DNA of 64,000 nucleotides from JANNSX01 sp963741525 (GTDB taxonomy: Bacteria; Pseudomonadota; Alphaproteobacteria; Rhizobiales; Hyphomicrobiaceae): NCBI GenBank assembly GCA_963741525.1, contig CAVUIW010000022.1:62001-126000 (forward strand). Reading direction: 5' to 3'. Shown piece by piece: positions 1-8,717 of this stretch. Each line of letters starts with the position of its first letter. Positions within the stretch are counted from its first letter, which is position 1. The translations under genes were made by a program, and so were the position numbers. The notes beneath the pieces were generated by a model that saw only the letters and a program-made list of their open reading frames with translations, did not search any database and was not told where the DNA came from.

Positions 1-533
1 ATGAGGGCGGTGGCGGATTGACCGCCCCCGACGATGACGGCGCGCCGCTGCAGGCGGCCGGCCTTGTGCCAACCCCGGACCACATAGGCGAGGCCGAGAC
101 GGAACGTGAGCAGAGCGGCTCCGGCGGCGAGATACCAGATGAGCAGCCAGCCACGCGAGAAGTCGGGGCCCATCTTGAGCAGGAAGGCGATCGAGACCAG
201 CAGCTCGACAACCACGGTCCAGGCGAGCCAGAGCCGGGCGAGCTGGCGCCAGATGGTGGAGAAGGACTGCGGCCGGTAGAGCCGGACGAGGGTAAGCACG
301 ATCGACAGGCCGATGCTGCCTGCGGCGATCGCTGTCAGATATTGCCAGAGATACTTCTGTCCCGCCTCGTCGACATAGAGCGCGAAAGCGGCGAAACCGA
401 TGGCGGCGACCAGGAGCAACTCGATGAGACGAACCGCGCCGGAGAGGATTTCGGGCGAGATCGGAGTGAGGCGAGCCGCAATGGCACTCGCATCGAAGGC
501 GGCGACAGGCAAGGGCAGTGCGGTATCGGACAT
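1..533 (-). CDS. Undecaprenyl-phosphate sugar phosphotransferase, N-terminal part (cut by window edge)
   Basis: Reading leftwards from an ATG at 533, the frame stays open to the window edge (about 177 residues). It shows several hydrophobic segments, roughly residues 30-50, 68-85, 105-120 and 132-150, followed by a basic stretch and a Rossmann-like RRAVIVGGGQS. This is the layout of the N-terminal half of WcaJ/ExoY-type polyprenyl glycosylphosphotransferases, which load the first sugar onto undecaprenyl phosphate in exopolysaccharide synthesis. The catalytic C-terminal domain lies outside the window, so the assignment rests on architecture and on the neighbouring glycosyltransferase and export genes on the same strand. 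Confidence 0.72.
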   Translation of the reverse strand, partial: MSDTALPLPVAAFDASAIAARLTPISPEILSGAVRLIELLLVAAIGFAAFALYVDEAGQKYLWQYLTAIAAGSIGLSIVLTLVRLYRPQSFSTIWRQLARLWLAWTVVVELLVSIAFLLKMGPDFSRGWLLIWYLAAGAALLTFRLGLAYVVRGWHKAGRLQRRAVIVGGGQSATAL

Positions 534-622
534 GTCATGCTCGGGGGCTGTAAAGCTCGCTCGAACACTATCAAAGCAGAAACCGTGCCATGGGGCGCAT
601 TAAGGATTGGGACGTCACGCCG

Positions 623-660
623 CACGGCGAGCCGTGGGTCAGACCCGCAGGGTCTGACCC
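623..660 (-). terminator. Two back-to-back hairpins at the end of the GT4 gene
   Basis: A perfect 11-bp inverted repeat (GGGTCAGACCC at 636-646, GCA loop, GGGTCTGACCC at 650-660) spans the stop codon of the glycosyltransferase gene. A second small hairpin, CACGG/CCGTG, lies just beyond it at 623-636. No T-run follows on the minus strand, so it may be an RNA-stability or weak termination element, or a REP-like palindrome, rather than a classical terminator. Confidence 0.4.
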
Positions 661-1805
661 CAAGCAGCGCTGGCCTTCTCGTCGAGGCAGTCGCGGTAGA
701 AGGCCAGAATGGCTTCCGTCATGCCTGCGACCGTGAAGCGCTTGGCGACATTCTCGCGCAGCGTTGCCGCCTCGCTCCGGAATTCGTCCGGAGTCTTAAG
801 AAATGCCTCGATCCGGGAACGGAGCGATTGCACGTCCCCCGGCGGCACGAGGCGCGGTGAGAGCGTGCCGAAAATCTCCGGAATGCCGCCGACTTTCGTG
901 GCGATCATCGGCAGGCCAGCTGCCGCCGCCTCGAGTACGATGTAGGGGAAGCTCTCTGCCCGTGAGGGCATAACGAGCAGGCGGCCGAGCTGGAACGCTT
1001 CGCGCGCCGGCCGGGCGCCGAGGAACTTTACCCGCGCACCAAGGCCCAGCTGCTCGGCCAGCGCCTTGAACGCTCGAGCGTCAGGGCCCGCGCCGACGAT
1101 TGTCAAGGTCGAGGGCCGGGGCGATTTGATGCCGGCGATCGCTTCCAGCAGGACATCGACGCCTTTCAGATGCCGCAGCTCGCCGACGAAGACGAGGTCG
1201 GCAGCGTCCGGCGCGGGGACGACAGGCTCGAACTCGGCGGGCCTCAACCCGTTCGGCACGACGCGGACAGCGCAGCGAGGCTCCGCGACCTTCGCTCGAT
1301 AGGCGGCTTCGGAGAAAGCGCTCTCGAACACGATGCCGTGCGTCAGCCGGCCGAGCGCACGCTCGGTGCCGAGGAGGACGCGGCCCTTGGCACTTTTTGG
1401 ATCGAAGTGGAGAACGCCGCCATGGGGCGTGTAGAGGCAAACCAGTCGTTGGCCCGAGGCGCGAAGGCGTGCCGTCGCCAGCCGCGCATAGAGCCCGCCC
1501 TTAGCGCCATGGCCATGCAACACATCGAGATCCAGCCGCCCGGCGATGCCGGCGACGGTGCGTGCGGCGAGGATATCGCCCGCGCCGGGATTGCGGCTCA
1601 TGGGCGTCAGATGCAGGCCGAGCGCGAGCTTTGGGCGGATCGCCTCGAGCTTCGCCGTCGTCAGCGCATCGCTCGCGCGGCTATCGGCGAGGATCCCGAC
1701 GGCATGGCCGCGTGCGGCTTGCTCCTCGGCGAGATCGAGGACATGGCGGAACAGGCCGCCGACAGGCGCGCGCAGACACTGCAGAATGCGAAGCGGCTGG
1801 GACAC
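639..1805 (-). CDS. Glycosyltransferase family 4 protein
   Basis: 388 residues with a GT-B layout. The N-terminal half opens with RILQCLRAPVGG and contains the LHGHGAKGG region. The C-terminal half carries DLVFVGELRHLKGVDVLL and ESFPYIVLEA, an E-x7-E motif typical of retaining GT4 enzymes, followed by KVGGIPEIF. It probably adds a sugar to the lipid-linked exopolysaccharide repeat unit at the inner face of the cytoplasmic membrane. The start is 13 bases from the stop of the upstream export lipoprotein gene and the sugar phosphotransferase lies downstream, so the three look co-transcribed. Donor and acceptor sugars cannot be inferred. Confidence 0.88.
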   Translation of the reverse strand: MSQPLRILQCLRAPVGGLFRHVLDLAEEQAARGHAVGILADSRASDALTTAKLEAIRPKLALGLHLTPMSRNPGAGDILAARTVAGIAGRLDLDVLHGHGAKGGLYARLATARLRASGQRLVCLYTPHGGVLHFDPKSAKGRVLLGTERALGRLTHGIVFESAFSEAAYRAKVAEPRCAVRVVPNGLRPAEFEPVVPAPDAADLVFVGELRHLKGVDVLLEAIAGIKSPRPSTLTIVGAGPDARAFKALAEQLGLGARVKFLGARPAREAFQLGRLLVMPSRAESFPYIVLEAAAAGLPMIATKVGGIPEIFGTLSPRLVPPGDVQSLRSRIEAFLKTPDEFRSEAATLRENVAKRFTVAGMTEAILAFYRDCLDEKASAAWGQTLRV

Positions 1806-1818
1806 GGGACAATGCTAC

Positions 1819-2553
1819 TCAGAAGAAGCGCTCGGTGACGCGGATCGTGTCGCCGGGACGCACGCGCTCGAAGGGCGAGGCCTCGATCTCGGCCGGCGCG
1901 CCCTCGATCGTGCGGGTGATCACGAAACCGCGCTGATCGGCACGCGGGCCGTAGCCGCCAGCAACCGCCACGGCGGTTTCGACCGTCATGCCGGGCTGGA
2001 AGGCGAACTGGCCTGCGTTCCGCACCTCGCCGATCACGAAGACCGGCCGGTAGTTCACGACTTCCACGGCGACCTGCGGATCGCGGACATAGTCGATGCC
2101 GAGCAGCGAAGTGATGCTGGCGCCTAAGTCATATGTGGTGAGCCCGCGCGCCTTCACCGAGCCGATGAGTGGCATGGAGATGAAACCCGCGCCGTCGATC
2201 GGATAGGTGCGGGTCAGGTTCGGCTGGCCATAGACGAAGACGCGGACGCGGTCGCCGGCGTCGAGCAGATAAGTTTGCTCGTCATCGGGGGCCGCTTCGA
2301 CGGCCATCGGCGCGGAGCTGAGCTGAATATACTCTTCGGTCTGCGGCTCATCGACGATGTCGGTGGACATCGGTGTCGCGGGCTCATCCGACATCGGGTC
2401 TTGCGGCAATAGCGGATCGTCGGCCGGAACGGAGGCCGGCTCGGCGGCAGGCGCGGGAGCCATGGAGGATTCGATGCGGACCGCGCGCTTGGAGGCGCAG
2501 CCGGACAGGAGAAGCGCGCCCACGAGGGCGGCCAGAACAATACGCGGAACCAT
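1819..2553 (-). CDS. Polysaccharide export lipoprotein (Wza/KpsD/GumB family)
   Basis: 244 residues from the ATG at 2553, chosen because GAGGAAG sits just upstream and the protein then begins with a clean lipoprotein signal (lipobox LLSGC, Cys19). The reading frame is open for 54 further codons upstream, but those look non-coding. After a Pro/Ala-rich linker comes a polysaccharide export domain (YLLDAGDRVRVFVYGQPNLTR) and a SLBB-like module (VFVIGEVRNAGQF). It should form or contact the outer-membrane polysaccharide channel, working with the Wzz-type protein encoded divergently at 2749. First gene of the leftward exopolysaccharide run. Confidence 0.87.
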   Translation of the reverse strand: MVPRIVLAALVGALLLSGCASKRAVRIESSMAPAPAAEPASVPADDPLLPQDPMSDEPATPMSTDIVDEPQTEEYIQLSSAPMAVEAAPDDEQTYLLDAGDRVRVFVYGQPNLTRTYPIDGAGFISMPLIGSVKARGLTTYDLGASITSLLGIDYVRDPQVAVEVVNYRPVFVIGEVRNAGQFAFQPGMTVETAVAVAGGYGPRADQRGFVITRTIEGAPAEIEASPFERVRPGDTIRVTERFF

Positions 2554-2748
2554 AACGCGACTTCCTCGAACAAGAGAACACAACTGTCGCGAGCATACGG
2601 CGGGTCCGGTTAACAACTCTCTTACGGCTGTGCGGGTCCGGTGCAGGACAGCGTCGACGTTAATGTTTTGCTTACCTCGCTGTTGCGTAATGAAACGCGC
2701 GGGCAGCGAGATCACAGGAAAATCCGTCCGCTTCCGGAGCGTAAGGGC
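2554..2748. promoter_or_regulatory. Divergent promoter region between export lipoprotein and Wzz-type genes
   Basis: About 195 bases separate the two divergent exopolysaccharide starts and must hold both promoters. It is more AT-rich than its surroundings (for instance GTTAACAACTCTCTTAC near 2610). I could not assign clear -35/-10 pairs. The right half (2641-2748) could instead be N-terminal coding sequence if the rightward gene starts at the GTG at 2641. Confidence 0.35.
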
Positions 2749-4860
2749 GTGCAGGCCTCACCCGACGATATCGACATTGCCGCGTTGTGGCAGGCGGTGA
2801 AGCGCAACGGGCTTCGCCTGCTCATTGCCATGGCGATCGCGGGCGCGGCCGCGTGGCTGGTGCTGTCCTCGATGGCGCCGCAGTACCGTTCCTCGGCCCA
2901 GATCATCCTGTCGCGCGACGCCTCGATCTATTCGCGCCCGCGCGCCGAGCTGCAGCCAACGGCTGAGTCCCTCAAGATCGATCAGGACGAGATCTCGAGC
3001 CAGGTCGAAGTGGTCCAGTCGGCCGATGCGCTCCAGCGCATAATCACGGATTTGCAGCTCGAGAAACGGCCGGAGCTTAACTCGGCACTGCGTGGCGCGG
3101 GCCCGATCACGGGCGTTCTCAGGCTTCTGGGCTTGGCCGATGCCGACCGCAAGTCGCCTGAGCGCGAGCGCGTCTTCAATGCGTTCCGCAAGAGCCTCGT
3201 CGTCTATCCGGTCGCCAAATCCCACGTCATCGCCATTGAGTTCACCTCGACCGACCCCAAGCTCGCCGCCGACATCGCCAATGCGGTGGCCAATGCCTAT
3301 ATCGAGAGCAATCGCCTCCAGCAGCTCCGCCGCGACAGCGATGCGACGGACTGGATCGGCAGCCGGATCGACGAGCTGAAAGTGGATGCCGAGACGGCGG
3401 ATGCCGCGCTCGAGAAGTATCGCGCCCAATCCGGGCAGCTCGCCGGGCAGAACAACGTCACGCTCAACACCCAGCAGCTCTCCGAGCTCAACACGCAGTT
3501 GTCCGCCACCAGGGCCCAGCGCTCGGAGGCCGAGACTCGCGCGAGGGAGGTGCGGGTCATGCTCGCTTCGGGCGACATTGATGCCTCGCCCGACATCCTG
3601 CGATCGCCGATCATCCAGCGGCTCATGGAGCAGAGGGTCGCCGCCGAACGGGAGGTGGCCGAGCTTTCGGCGACGTTGCTCGCCAAGCATCCGCGCATGC
3701 TCCAGGCGTCGAGCAAGCTCGCCAAGATCAAGTCGGAGCTGCGCCGCGAGGCCTTGAAGGTCGTGAAGAGCCTCGAGAACGAGGCCGAGATAGCCCGGAG
3801 CCGCGAGGCTGCCGTCGCGGCGAACATGCAGGAGCTGACCGACAAGGCCGAGCAGTCGAGTGAGAGCCAGGCCAAGCTCGCCGGTCTCGAGCGGGCGGCC
3901 AAATCGAAGCGCGAGCTGTTCGAGGCCTATCTCGACCGCTTCAACGAAGCGAGCACCCGGGATCAGCGCGCGGTGCCGGCCTACGCACGGCTCATCGCCC
4001 AGGCACAGCCTTCCAGCATTCCCGACTTCCCCAAGAAAATTCCGAGCACGCTGCTCGCCATGGTCGGCATGCTGCTCGCCGGTCTCGGCCTCGTCATCAC
4101 GCGCGAGCTGATGCGGGCGGCGCGAGGAGCTCATCGCAGAATGGATCGCGCGAGGCCTCCTGACGATGAGGTGGTCCCGCCCAGCTACGTCGATGCGGGC
4201 CGCCGTGCGGCCACCGTCGAACAACACGAGACGCTGCCCGAGGAAATGAGCCTCGGCGTCATCGCCCAGAAGCTCAACCGGCGAGCGAGTGCCACGCCGG
4301 GGCAGCGGACCCTGGTGACTTCGGCGGGCGGGCGCGGCGACCTGCCTGGCACCGCTCTGAAGATCGCGCGCGGCCTCGCCAAGGCGGGCCGCAGCGTCGT
4401 CATCGTCGACGCGGGCGTGGACGGCATCGGCCTTGCGGGCAGTGCCGGCATCGCTGCCGGGCCTGGCCTACGCGAGGTCATCGCCGGGGAGGCGCGCCTC
4501 GAGGATGTGCTGGCAAGCGATACGGAGTCGGGCATCGGCCTCGTTCCGGCAGGCGCGCCCGCACGCGCGGCCGTTGCGGTTGAAGCGCGAGACCAGTTCC
4601 TGTTGTTGCTCGAGCTGCTGTCGGAGAGCTACGATCAGGTGCTTGTCGTGGTTTCGCCCACACGCCTCAAGCTGCTCGCTGGAGTTCTTGGCGCCGCGAT
4701 GGATACAGCGATCGAGATCGGCATTGGCGAGGGGCAAAGTCCGGCGCATCGCCTGTTGAGCGAAGCGGGCGTCGAGGTCATGCGCTATCGCCCGGCAAGC
4801 GCACAGGCCCTGCGACCGCGATCCGCTTCCGCCAGGCCGCAGCCACCGGCGGCGGAGTAG
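2749..4860 (+). CDS. Wzz/GNVR chain-length determinant with degenerate BY-kinase-like domain
   Basis: 703 residues from a GTG at 2749 preceded by CGGAG; an in-frame GTG at 2641 is possible but has no visible ribosome site. Order: Wzz region with a first membrane helix (about residues 21-41), a long periplasmic coiled coil (about 190-400), a Pro-rich GNVR-type segment leading to a second helix (about 432-455), then a cytoplasmic domain (about 520-690) like the ATPase part of ExoP/Wzc tyrosine kinases. The VVIVDAG (Walker A' position) is present, but the P-loop position reads TSAGGRGDLPGTA without the GK(S/T) core. No C-terminal Tyr cluster is seen. It probably controls polymer length and export, without obvious kinase activity. 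The stop abuts the stop of the convergent gene. Confidence 0.85.
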   Translation: MQASPDDIDIAALWQAVKRNGLRLLIAMAIAGAAAWLVLSSMAPQYRSSAQIILSRDASIYSRPRAELQPTAESLKIDQDEISSQVEVVQSADALQRIITDLQLEKRPELNSALRGAGPITGVLRLLGLADADRKSPERERVFNAFRKSLVVYPVAKSHVIAIEFTSTDPKLAADIANAVANAYIESNRLQQLRRDSDATDWIGSRIDELKVDAETADAALEKYRAQSGQLAGQNNVTLNTQQLSELNTQLSATRAQRSEAETRAREVRVMLASGDIDASPDILRSPIIQRLMEQRVAAEREVAELSATLLAKHPRMLQASSKLAKIKSELRREALKVVKSLENEAEIARSREAAVAANMQELTDKAEQSSESQAKLAGLERAAKSKRELFEAYLDRFNEASTRDQRAVPAYARLIAQAQPSSIPDFPKKIPSTLLAMVGMLLAGLGLVITRELMRAARGAHRRMDRARPPDDEVVPPSYVDAGRRAATVEQHETLPEEMSLGVIAQKLNRRASATPGQRTLVTSAGGRGDLPGTALKIARGLAKAGRSVVIVDAGVDGIGLAGSAGIAAGPGLREVIAGEARLEDVLASDTESGIGLVPAGAPARAAVAVEARDQFLLLLELLSESYDQVLVVVSPTRLKLLAGVLGAAMDTAIEIGIGEGQSPAHRLLSEAGVEVMRYRPASAQALRPRSASARPQPPAAE

Positions 4861-6024
4861 CTACCCGCGCGACGCCCGCAGCAGCCGCCGCGCCGACTGG
4901 GCCGCCTGCCAGAGCGTCTGGTTGTTCTTGATCATCCGCTTGACCGCCGAGCCGCTGGCAGCCGCGAGGCTGACCGCATAGCCCCTGAGGCTCAGCGGCA
5001 GGTGCGTCTCGAAAAGCTCCACCGCCTCGGGATGCCAGATCGACTTATGCTGACCATCGCCAGCGCCGAAATCGTAAATCGCCGTGCCGTCCTTGGTAGC
5101 CGTCGCCATTAGATGGCGTATCAGCACGAGGCCCGGCGAGTGCTTGAGCAGGGCTGGATCGCCCGCTCCGAGCGAAAGCGTCAGGAGATGGCGTTGATCC
5201 TGGAAATCAATGCTTGTCGCGGTAGCGAGCACCGCGCCGTCGACCGATAAGGAATGACAGTCGAGGAGCGGCACGCTCCCAGGGACGCTCCTCGCGAGGT
5301 CGCGATAGAAGGCGGCGATCCCGGGTTTCTCGAACGGGTTCGGGATACCGCGTTCGGCGAGCTGGCGGGCCTTCTGGGCGAAGAAGCTCTCGAGGAGGGC
5401 GAGGCGCTCGGCCTCTGTCCCGGCGCGGTCAGCCGAATAGCCGTGCGAAGTAGCAAGGGCACTGCTGGCGCGGCGGAGCTTGCCGCGGGTGTCCTTCTTG
5501 AGGCGAGCGTGCATCTGCGCCTCGAAATCGGCTTCGAGGTTGAGCTGATAGCTGCGGCTCGCCCCTTCCTGGGCGCCGAGCAGAGCGAAGGGATTGGCTA
5601 CGCCCCGCCAGACGGCCGGCTGGCTCGTCAGGCGGAGTGCTGAGACTTCCGGGACGCGACCGCGAATGGACTCGATGAGCGTAGAGAGAGTATCCGCGCC
5701 AACTCGCTCGGCCACTCCTGGTGCATAGAGGCCCATGGCGTAGGTCGCGTGGTCCTGCCCCTGCCAGCCGAGCACTGTGGCGCCTTGGAAGGTCATCGAT
5801 GCGAAGGGCAGCAGCATCTGCGGCGTGCCGCCCTTGTCGTGGACCACCACGATGACCGGCCGCTCGCCACGTACCGCGCCGGCGGTTCGCGACCAGGACT
5901 CCTGCCAGCGATAGGATTGAAAGGCGGTGGCGACGGCATTCGGCTCGAGTGCGCGCCACGCCGCCTCCGCCTCCTGGACGGAGCCGTATACGGCAATACG
6001 GCTCTGGCTCGGCGCAAACACCAC
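4861..6024 (-). CDS. GNAT-superfamily acyltransferase, BioF2/CelD-like
   Basis: 387 residues starting at a GTG. The region from about residue 140 to 330, with the central KKDTRGKLRRASSAL basic stretch, matches the BioF2-like acetyltransferase fold (FemAB/CelD type) that recurs in exopolysaccharide and cellulose clusters. IYDFGAGDGQHKSIWHPEAV near the C-terminus is typical of the family. Its position between the chain-length gene and the deacetylase gene suggests acyl modification of the polymer or its precursor. Substrate unknown. Its stop codon directly abuts the stop of the Wzz-type gene. Confidence 0.78.
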   Translation of the reverse strand: MVFAPSQSRIAVYGSVQEAEAAWRALEPNAVATAFQSYRWQESWSRTAGAVRGERPVIVVVHDKGGTPQMLLPFASMTFQGATVLGWQGQDHATYAMGLYAPGVAERVGADTLSTLIESIRGRVPEVSALRLTSQPAVWRGVANPFALLGAQEGASRSYQLNLEADFEAQMHARLKKDTRGKLRRASSALATSHGYSADRAGTEAERLALLESFFAQKARQLAERGIPNPFEKPGIAAFYRDLARSVPGSVPLLDCHSLSVDGAVLATATSIDFQDQRHLLTLSLGAGDPALLKHSPGLVLIRHLMATATKDGTAIYDFGAGDGQHKSIWHPEAVELFETHLPLSLRGYAVSLAAASGSAVKRMIKNNQTLWQAAQSARRLLRASRG

Positions 6025-6300
6025 AGACCCCCGACGTTAACCTCAACTGGCACCGGAGATGCCCCGGAATTCAGGATTGCACGTAGCTTGCACGGAGCAG
6101 GCCACCAGCATGCAATCAGCCTGCGGGGCCTATGCCTGAAAGCGCCAGTCCCGTCCGTAGTCTGATCGCAAAAGGTTGACCAACGGCAACCGATGGGATT
6201 GGGAGTAGGGCCGAGGCGGTCTAGACTGAGTCAAAGGGCGAAATACAACCCGAGTCGCCGTGAGTTCGGTTCGAGTCAGAGGCAAAGAGCGGTTTTTGGG

Positions 6301-7356
6301 ATGAGCAGGCGAACGACACAGCTGATCAAGGCCGGCCTCACCACCCTGTTCTATACGGGTGGTCATCGGGTCATCGCGCCGCTGACCCAGGGTGTCGGCG
6401 CCATCTTCATGCTGCACCACGTGACGCCGGAGCCGCAGCGCGCGTTCGAGCCCAATCGCATTCTCAGGATCACGCCGGAATTCCTCGAGCGATCCATTCA
6501 GGTCGCCCTCGATTCCGGCTTCGACATCGTCTCGCTCGACGAAGCCCACTATCGTCTGGCGGAGGGGGCCTTCGAGCGCCCCTTTGCCTGTTTCACCTTC
6601 GACGACGGCTATCGCGACAACCTCATCTACGCCTATCCGATTTTCAAAAAGTACGACCTGCCATTCGCCATCTATGTGCCGAGCGCTTTTCCGGACGGCG
6701 ACGGCGATCTGTGGTGGCTGACGCTGCAGTCGGTCATCGACAAAATCGACCGGGTGAAGCTCAAGATGGACGGCGTAGTGCGCGAGTTCGAGTGCGCGAC
6801 ACCGATCGCCAAGGACGCGGCCTTCGAGGAAATCTACTGGTGGCTGCGCCAGATCGCCGAGAGCGAGGCGCGGGCCGTGGTGCACGATCTCGCCCGCAGT
6901 GCCGGCATCGACTGGCGCGAGCACGGCCGGACGCTACCGATGTCCTGGGACGAGATCCGCAAATTAGCTTCCGATCCGCTCGTCACCATCGGCTCGCACA
7001 CGCGCCAGCACTATGCGCTGGCCAAGCTCACCGAGGCCGAGGCGCGCCAGGAGATCGAACTCGGCACCGAGCGCCTGACGCGCGAACTCGGCAAACGGCC
7101 GGTGCACCTGGCCTATCCCTACGGCTCGGCCGAGGCGGCGGGCGTGCGCGAGTTCCGCCTCGCCAAGGAGCTGGGCTACCGGACCGCGGTGACCACCCGC
7201 AAGGGCCTCATCTATGCCGAGCATGGCGAGCATCTGACGGCGCTGCCGCGCGTTTCGCTCAACGGCGACTACCAGGACGAGCGGTATCTGCGCGTGTTCC
7301 TGACGGGTGCGCCGTTCGCGGTGTGGAACCGCTTCAAGCGGCTTCAGGTCGCCTGA
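6301..7356 (+). CDS. Polysaccharide deacetylase (NodB homology, CE4)
   Basis: 351 residues from the ATG at 6301; earlier codons in frame look non-coding. The NodB domain carries FTFDDGYRDN (catalytic and metal-binding Asp pair) and GSHTRQHYAL, an H-x3-H metal motif, then HLAYPYGS. These define metal-dependent N- or O-deacetylases of carbohydrate esterase family 4. No signal peptide is evident, which suggests a cytoplasmic or lipid-linked precursor substrate. It closes the exopolysaccharide cluster; 276 bases of apparently non-coding DNA precede it and may carry its promoter. The 3' end overlaps the convergent DUF2842 gene by 13 bases. Confidence 0.87.
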   Translation: MSRRTTQLIKAGLTTLFYTGGHRVIAPLTQGVGAIFMLHHVTPEPQRAFEPNRILRITPEFLERSIQVALDSGFDIVSLDEAHYRLAEGAFERPFACFTFDDGYRDNLIYAYPIFKKYDLPFAIYVPSAFPDGDGDLWWLTLQSVIDKIDRVKLKMDGVVREFECATPIAKDAAFEEIYWWLRQIAESEARAVVHDLARSAGIDWREHGRTLPMSWDEIRKLASDPLVTIGSHTRQHYALAKLTEAEARQEIELGTERLTRELGKRPVHLAYPYGSAEAAGVREFRLAKELGYRTAVTTRKGLIYAEHGEHLTALPRVSLNGDYQDERYLRVFLTGAPFAVWNRFKRLQVA

Positions 7357-7574
7357 TTTTTGGTATCGTCTTGCCGCGGCCGGCTCATCCAAGTGACGAT
7401 GACGCCGGCGAGCGGCACCCAGACGAGCCCGGCGAAGATGTAGCCCGCGGCCTGCAGCAGCCAGTGCCGGCCCGGGAGCAGGCTCGCCGTCACCGACATC
7501 GCGACCAGCATGTAGACGATCACGAAAATGATGAGGACGATGCTGCCGATGAGCTTTCGGGTGCTTGGGGTCAT
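7344..7574 (-). CDS. DUF2842 family small membrane protein
   Basis: 76 residues from the ATG at 7574. Two hydrophobic segments (about residues 9-30 and 41-62) are separated by PGRHWLLQ, and GLVWVPLAGVIVTWMSRP is typical of DUF2842, a small alphaproteobacterial family of unknown function. Longer in-frame starts give a low-complexity extension and are unlikely. It overlaps the end of the deacetylase gene by 13 bases and diverges from heme A synthase. The family call comes from memory of its signature. Confidence 0.75.
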   Translation of the reverse strand: MTPSTRKLIGSIVLIIFVIVYMLVAMSVTASLLPGRHWLLQAAGYIFAGLVWVPLAGVIVTWMSRPRQDDTKNQAT

Positions 7575-7672
7575 GCGCGTCAGGTAAGCCCTCTGGCGCG
7601 GTGGCGCAATGCCCCGGCCCCGCGCCCTTCCGGCGCATTGCCTATCGGAGGTCCGGCAGACTAGCTGCCGCG

Positions 7673-8704
7673 ATGACCTCAATTGAAATCGAAACGACGG
7701 TGCGCCGCCGGGACACGATCATCCGCGCCTGGCTCTTCATCGTCGCGGCGCTCGTGCTCGCCATGGCTGTCGTTGGGGCGGCGACGCGGCTGACGGACTC
7801 CGGCCTCTCGATCACCGAATGGCTGCCGCTCCTCGGCGCCATCCCGCCACTCACCGATGCCGACTGGGCCGAGGCCTTCGAGAAATACAAGGCGATCCCG
7901 GAATATCAGCGGGTGAACCACGGCATGACGCTCGCCGAGTTCAAGCCAATCTTCTGGTGGGAGTGGGGGCACCGCTTCCTCGGGCGGTTCATCGGCTTGG
8001 CGGTCGCCGGGCCGTTCCTGTTCTTCTGGCTGAAGGGCTGGCTCGATCGGCCGCTGACCGTGCGGCTCATTGGCCTGTTCTTGCTGGGCGGTCTACAAGG
8101 CGCGGCTGGGTGGTACATGGTGCGCTCAGGACTGGTCGATCGCGTCGATGTGAGCCAATACCGGCTGGCGCTGCATCTCACTCTGGCGGCGGTGATCTTC
8201 GCGTGGACGGCGTGGCTGGCGCTGAGCGTCGGGCGCCGCGAGGGTGCGGCTGCGCCGCCTGGGATAGGCTGGGCTGCGATTGGTCTGATCGCGCTCCTCT
8301 TTCTCCAGATCGCCGCCGGTGCCTTTGTCGCCGGGCTCGATGCCGGCCTCTCGCACAACACCTGGCCGCTGATGGATGGTGCGCTCGTGCCGGACGGACT
8401 GTTCGTGATGTTGCCTTGGCACGCCAACCTGTTCGAAAATGTGCTGACCGTGCAATTCGATCACCGGTTGCTCGCCTATGTCCTGGCGATCTGGATCGGG
8501 CTTATGGCGATCAGGGCGTGGCGGGCGGATGCTGCCTCAAGTCCTTCCGCCACCGTGCTCGTCGTTGCCGTCCTTGCCCAGATCGCGCTCGGCGTTTGGA
8601 CGCTGCTCGGCGCCGTGCCGATCGGGCTGGGCCTCTTGCATCAAGCCGGTGCGTTCTTGCTGCTGGGGCTCGCGGTGTGGCATCTGAGGCGGGTGATGGG
8701 GTGA
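7673..8704 (+). CDS. ctaA: Heme A synthase (COX15/CtaA)
   Basis: 343 residues with about eight membrane helices in two similar four-helix halves. Heme-ligand histidines are visible in WEWGHRFLGR and LHLTLAA (first half) and FDHRLLAY and LLHQAGA (second half). GAATRLTDSGLSITEW near the N-terminus is a COX15 signature. The enzyme converts heme O to heme A for cytochrome c oxidase in the inner membrane. The start at 7673 removes an implausible 36-residue extension. The next gene starts 13 bases after the stop. Confidence 0.95.
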   Translation: MTSIEIETTVRRRDTIIRAWLFIVAALVLAMAVVGAATRLTDSGLSITEWLPLLGAIPPLTDADWAEAFEKYKAIPEYQRVNHGMTLAEFKPIFWWEWGHRFLGRFIGLAVAGPFLFFWLKGWLDRPLTVRLIGLFLLGGLQGAAGWYMVRSGLVDRVDVSQYRLALHLTLAAVIFAWTAWLALSVGRREGAAAPPGIGWAAIGLIALLFLQIAAGAFVAGLDAGLSHNTWPLMDGALVPDGLFVMLPWHANLFENVLTVQFDHRLLAYVLAIWIGLMAIRAWRADAASSPSATVLVVAVLAQIALGVWTLLGAVPIGLGLLHQAGAFLLLGLAVWHLRRVMG

Positions 8705-8717
8705 TATGCGAGGTTGC

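Noticed and set aside
18..860. Rightward open frame at the window start
   Set aside because: It is antisense to the sugar phosphotransferase and GT4 genes and has a low-complexity, charged translation.
2758..4227. Long leftward frame inside the Wzz-type gene
   Set aside because: Antisense shadow of a conserved coding sequence, Arg/Leu/Gly-rich with no domain.
4858..4863. Abutting stop codons TAG|CTA of two convergent genes as a special signal
   Set aside because: A zero-base convergent gap is simply compact gene packing; no hairpin or other structure marks it.
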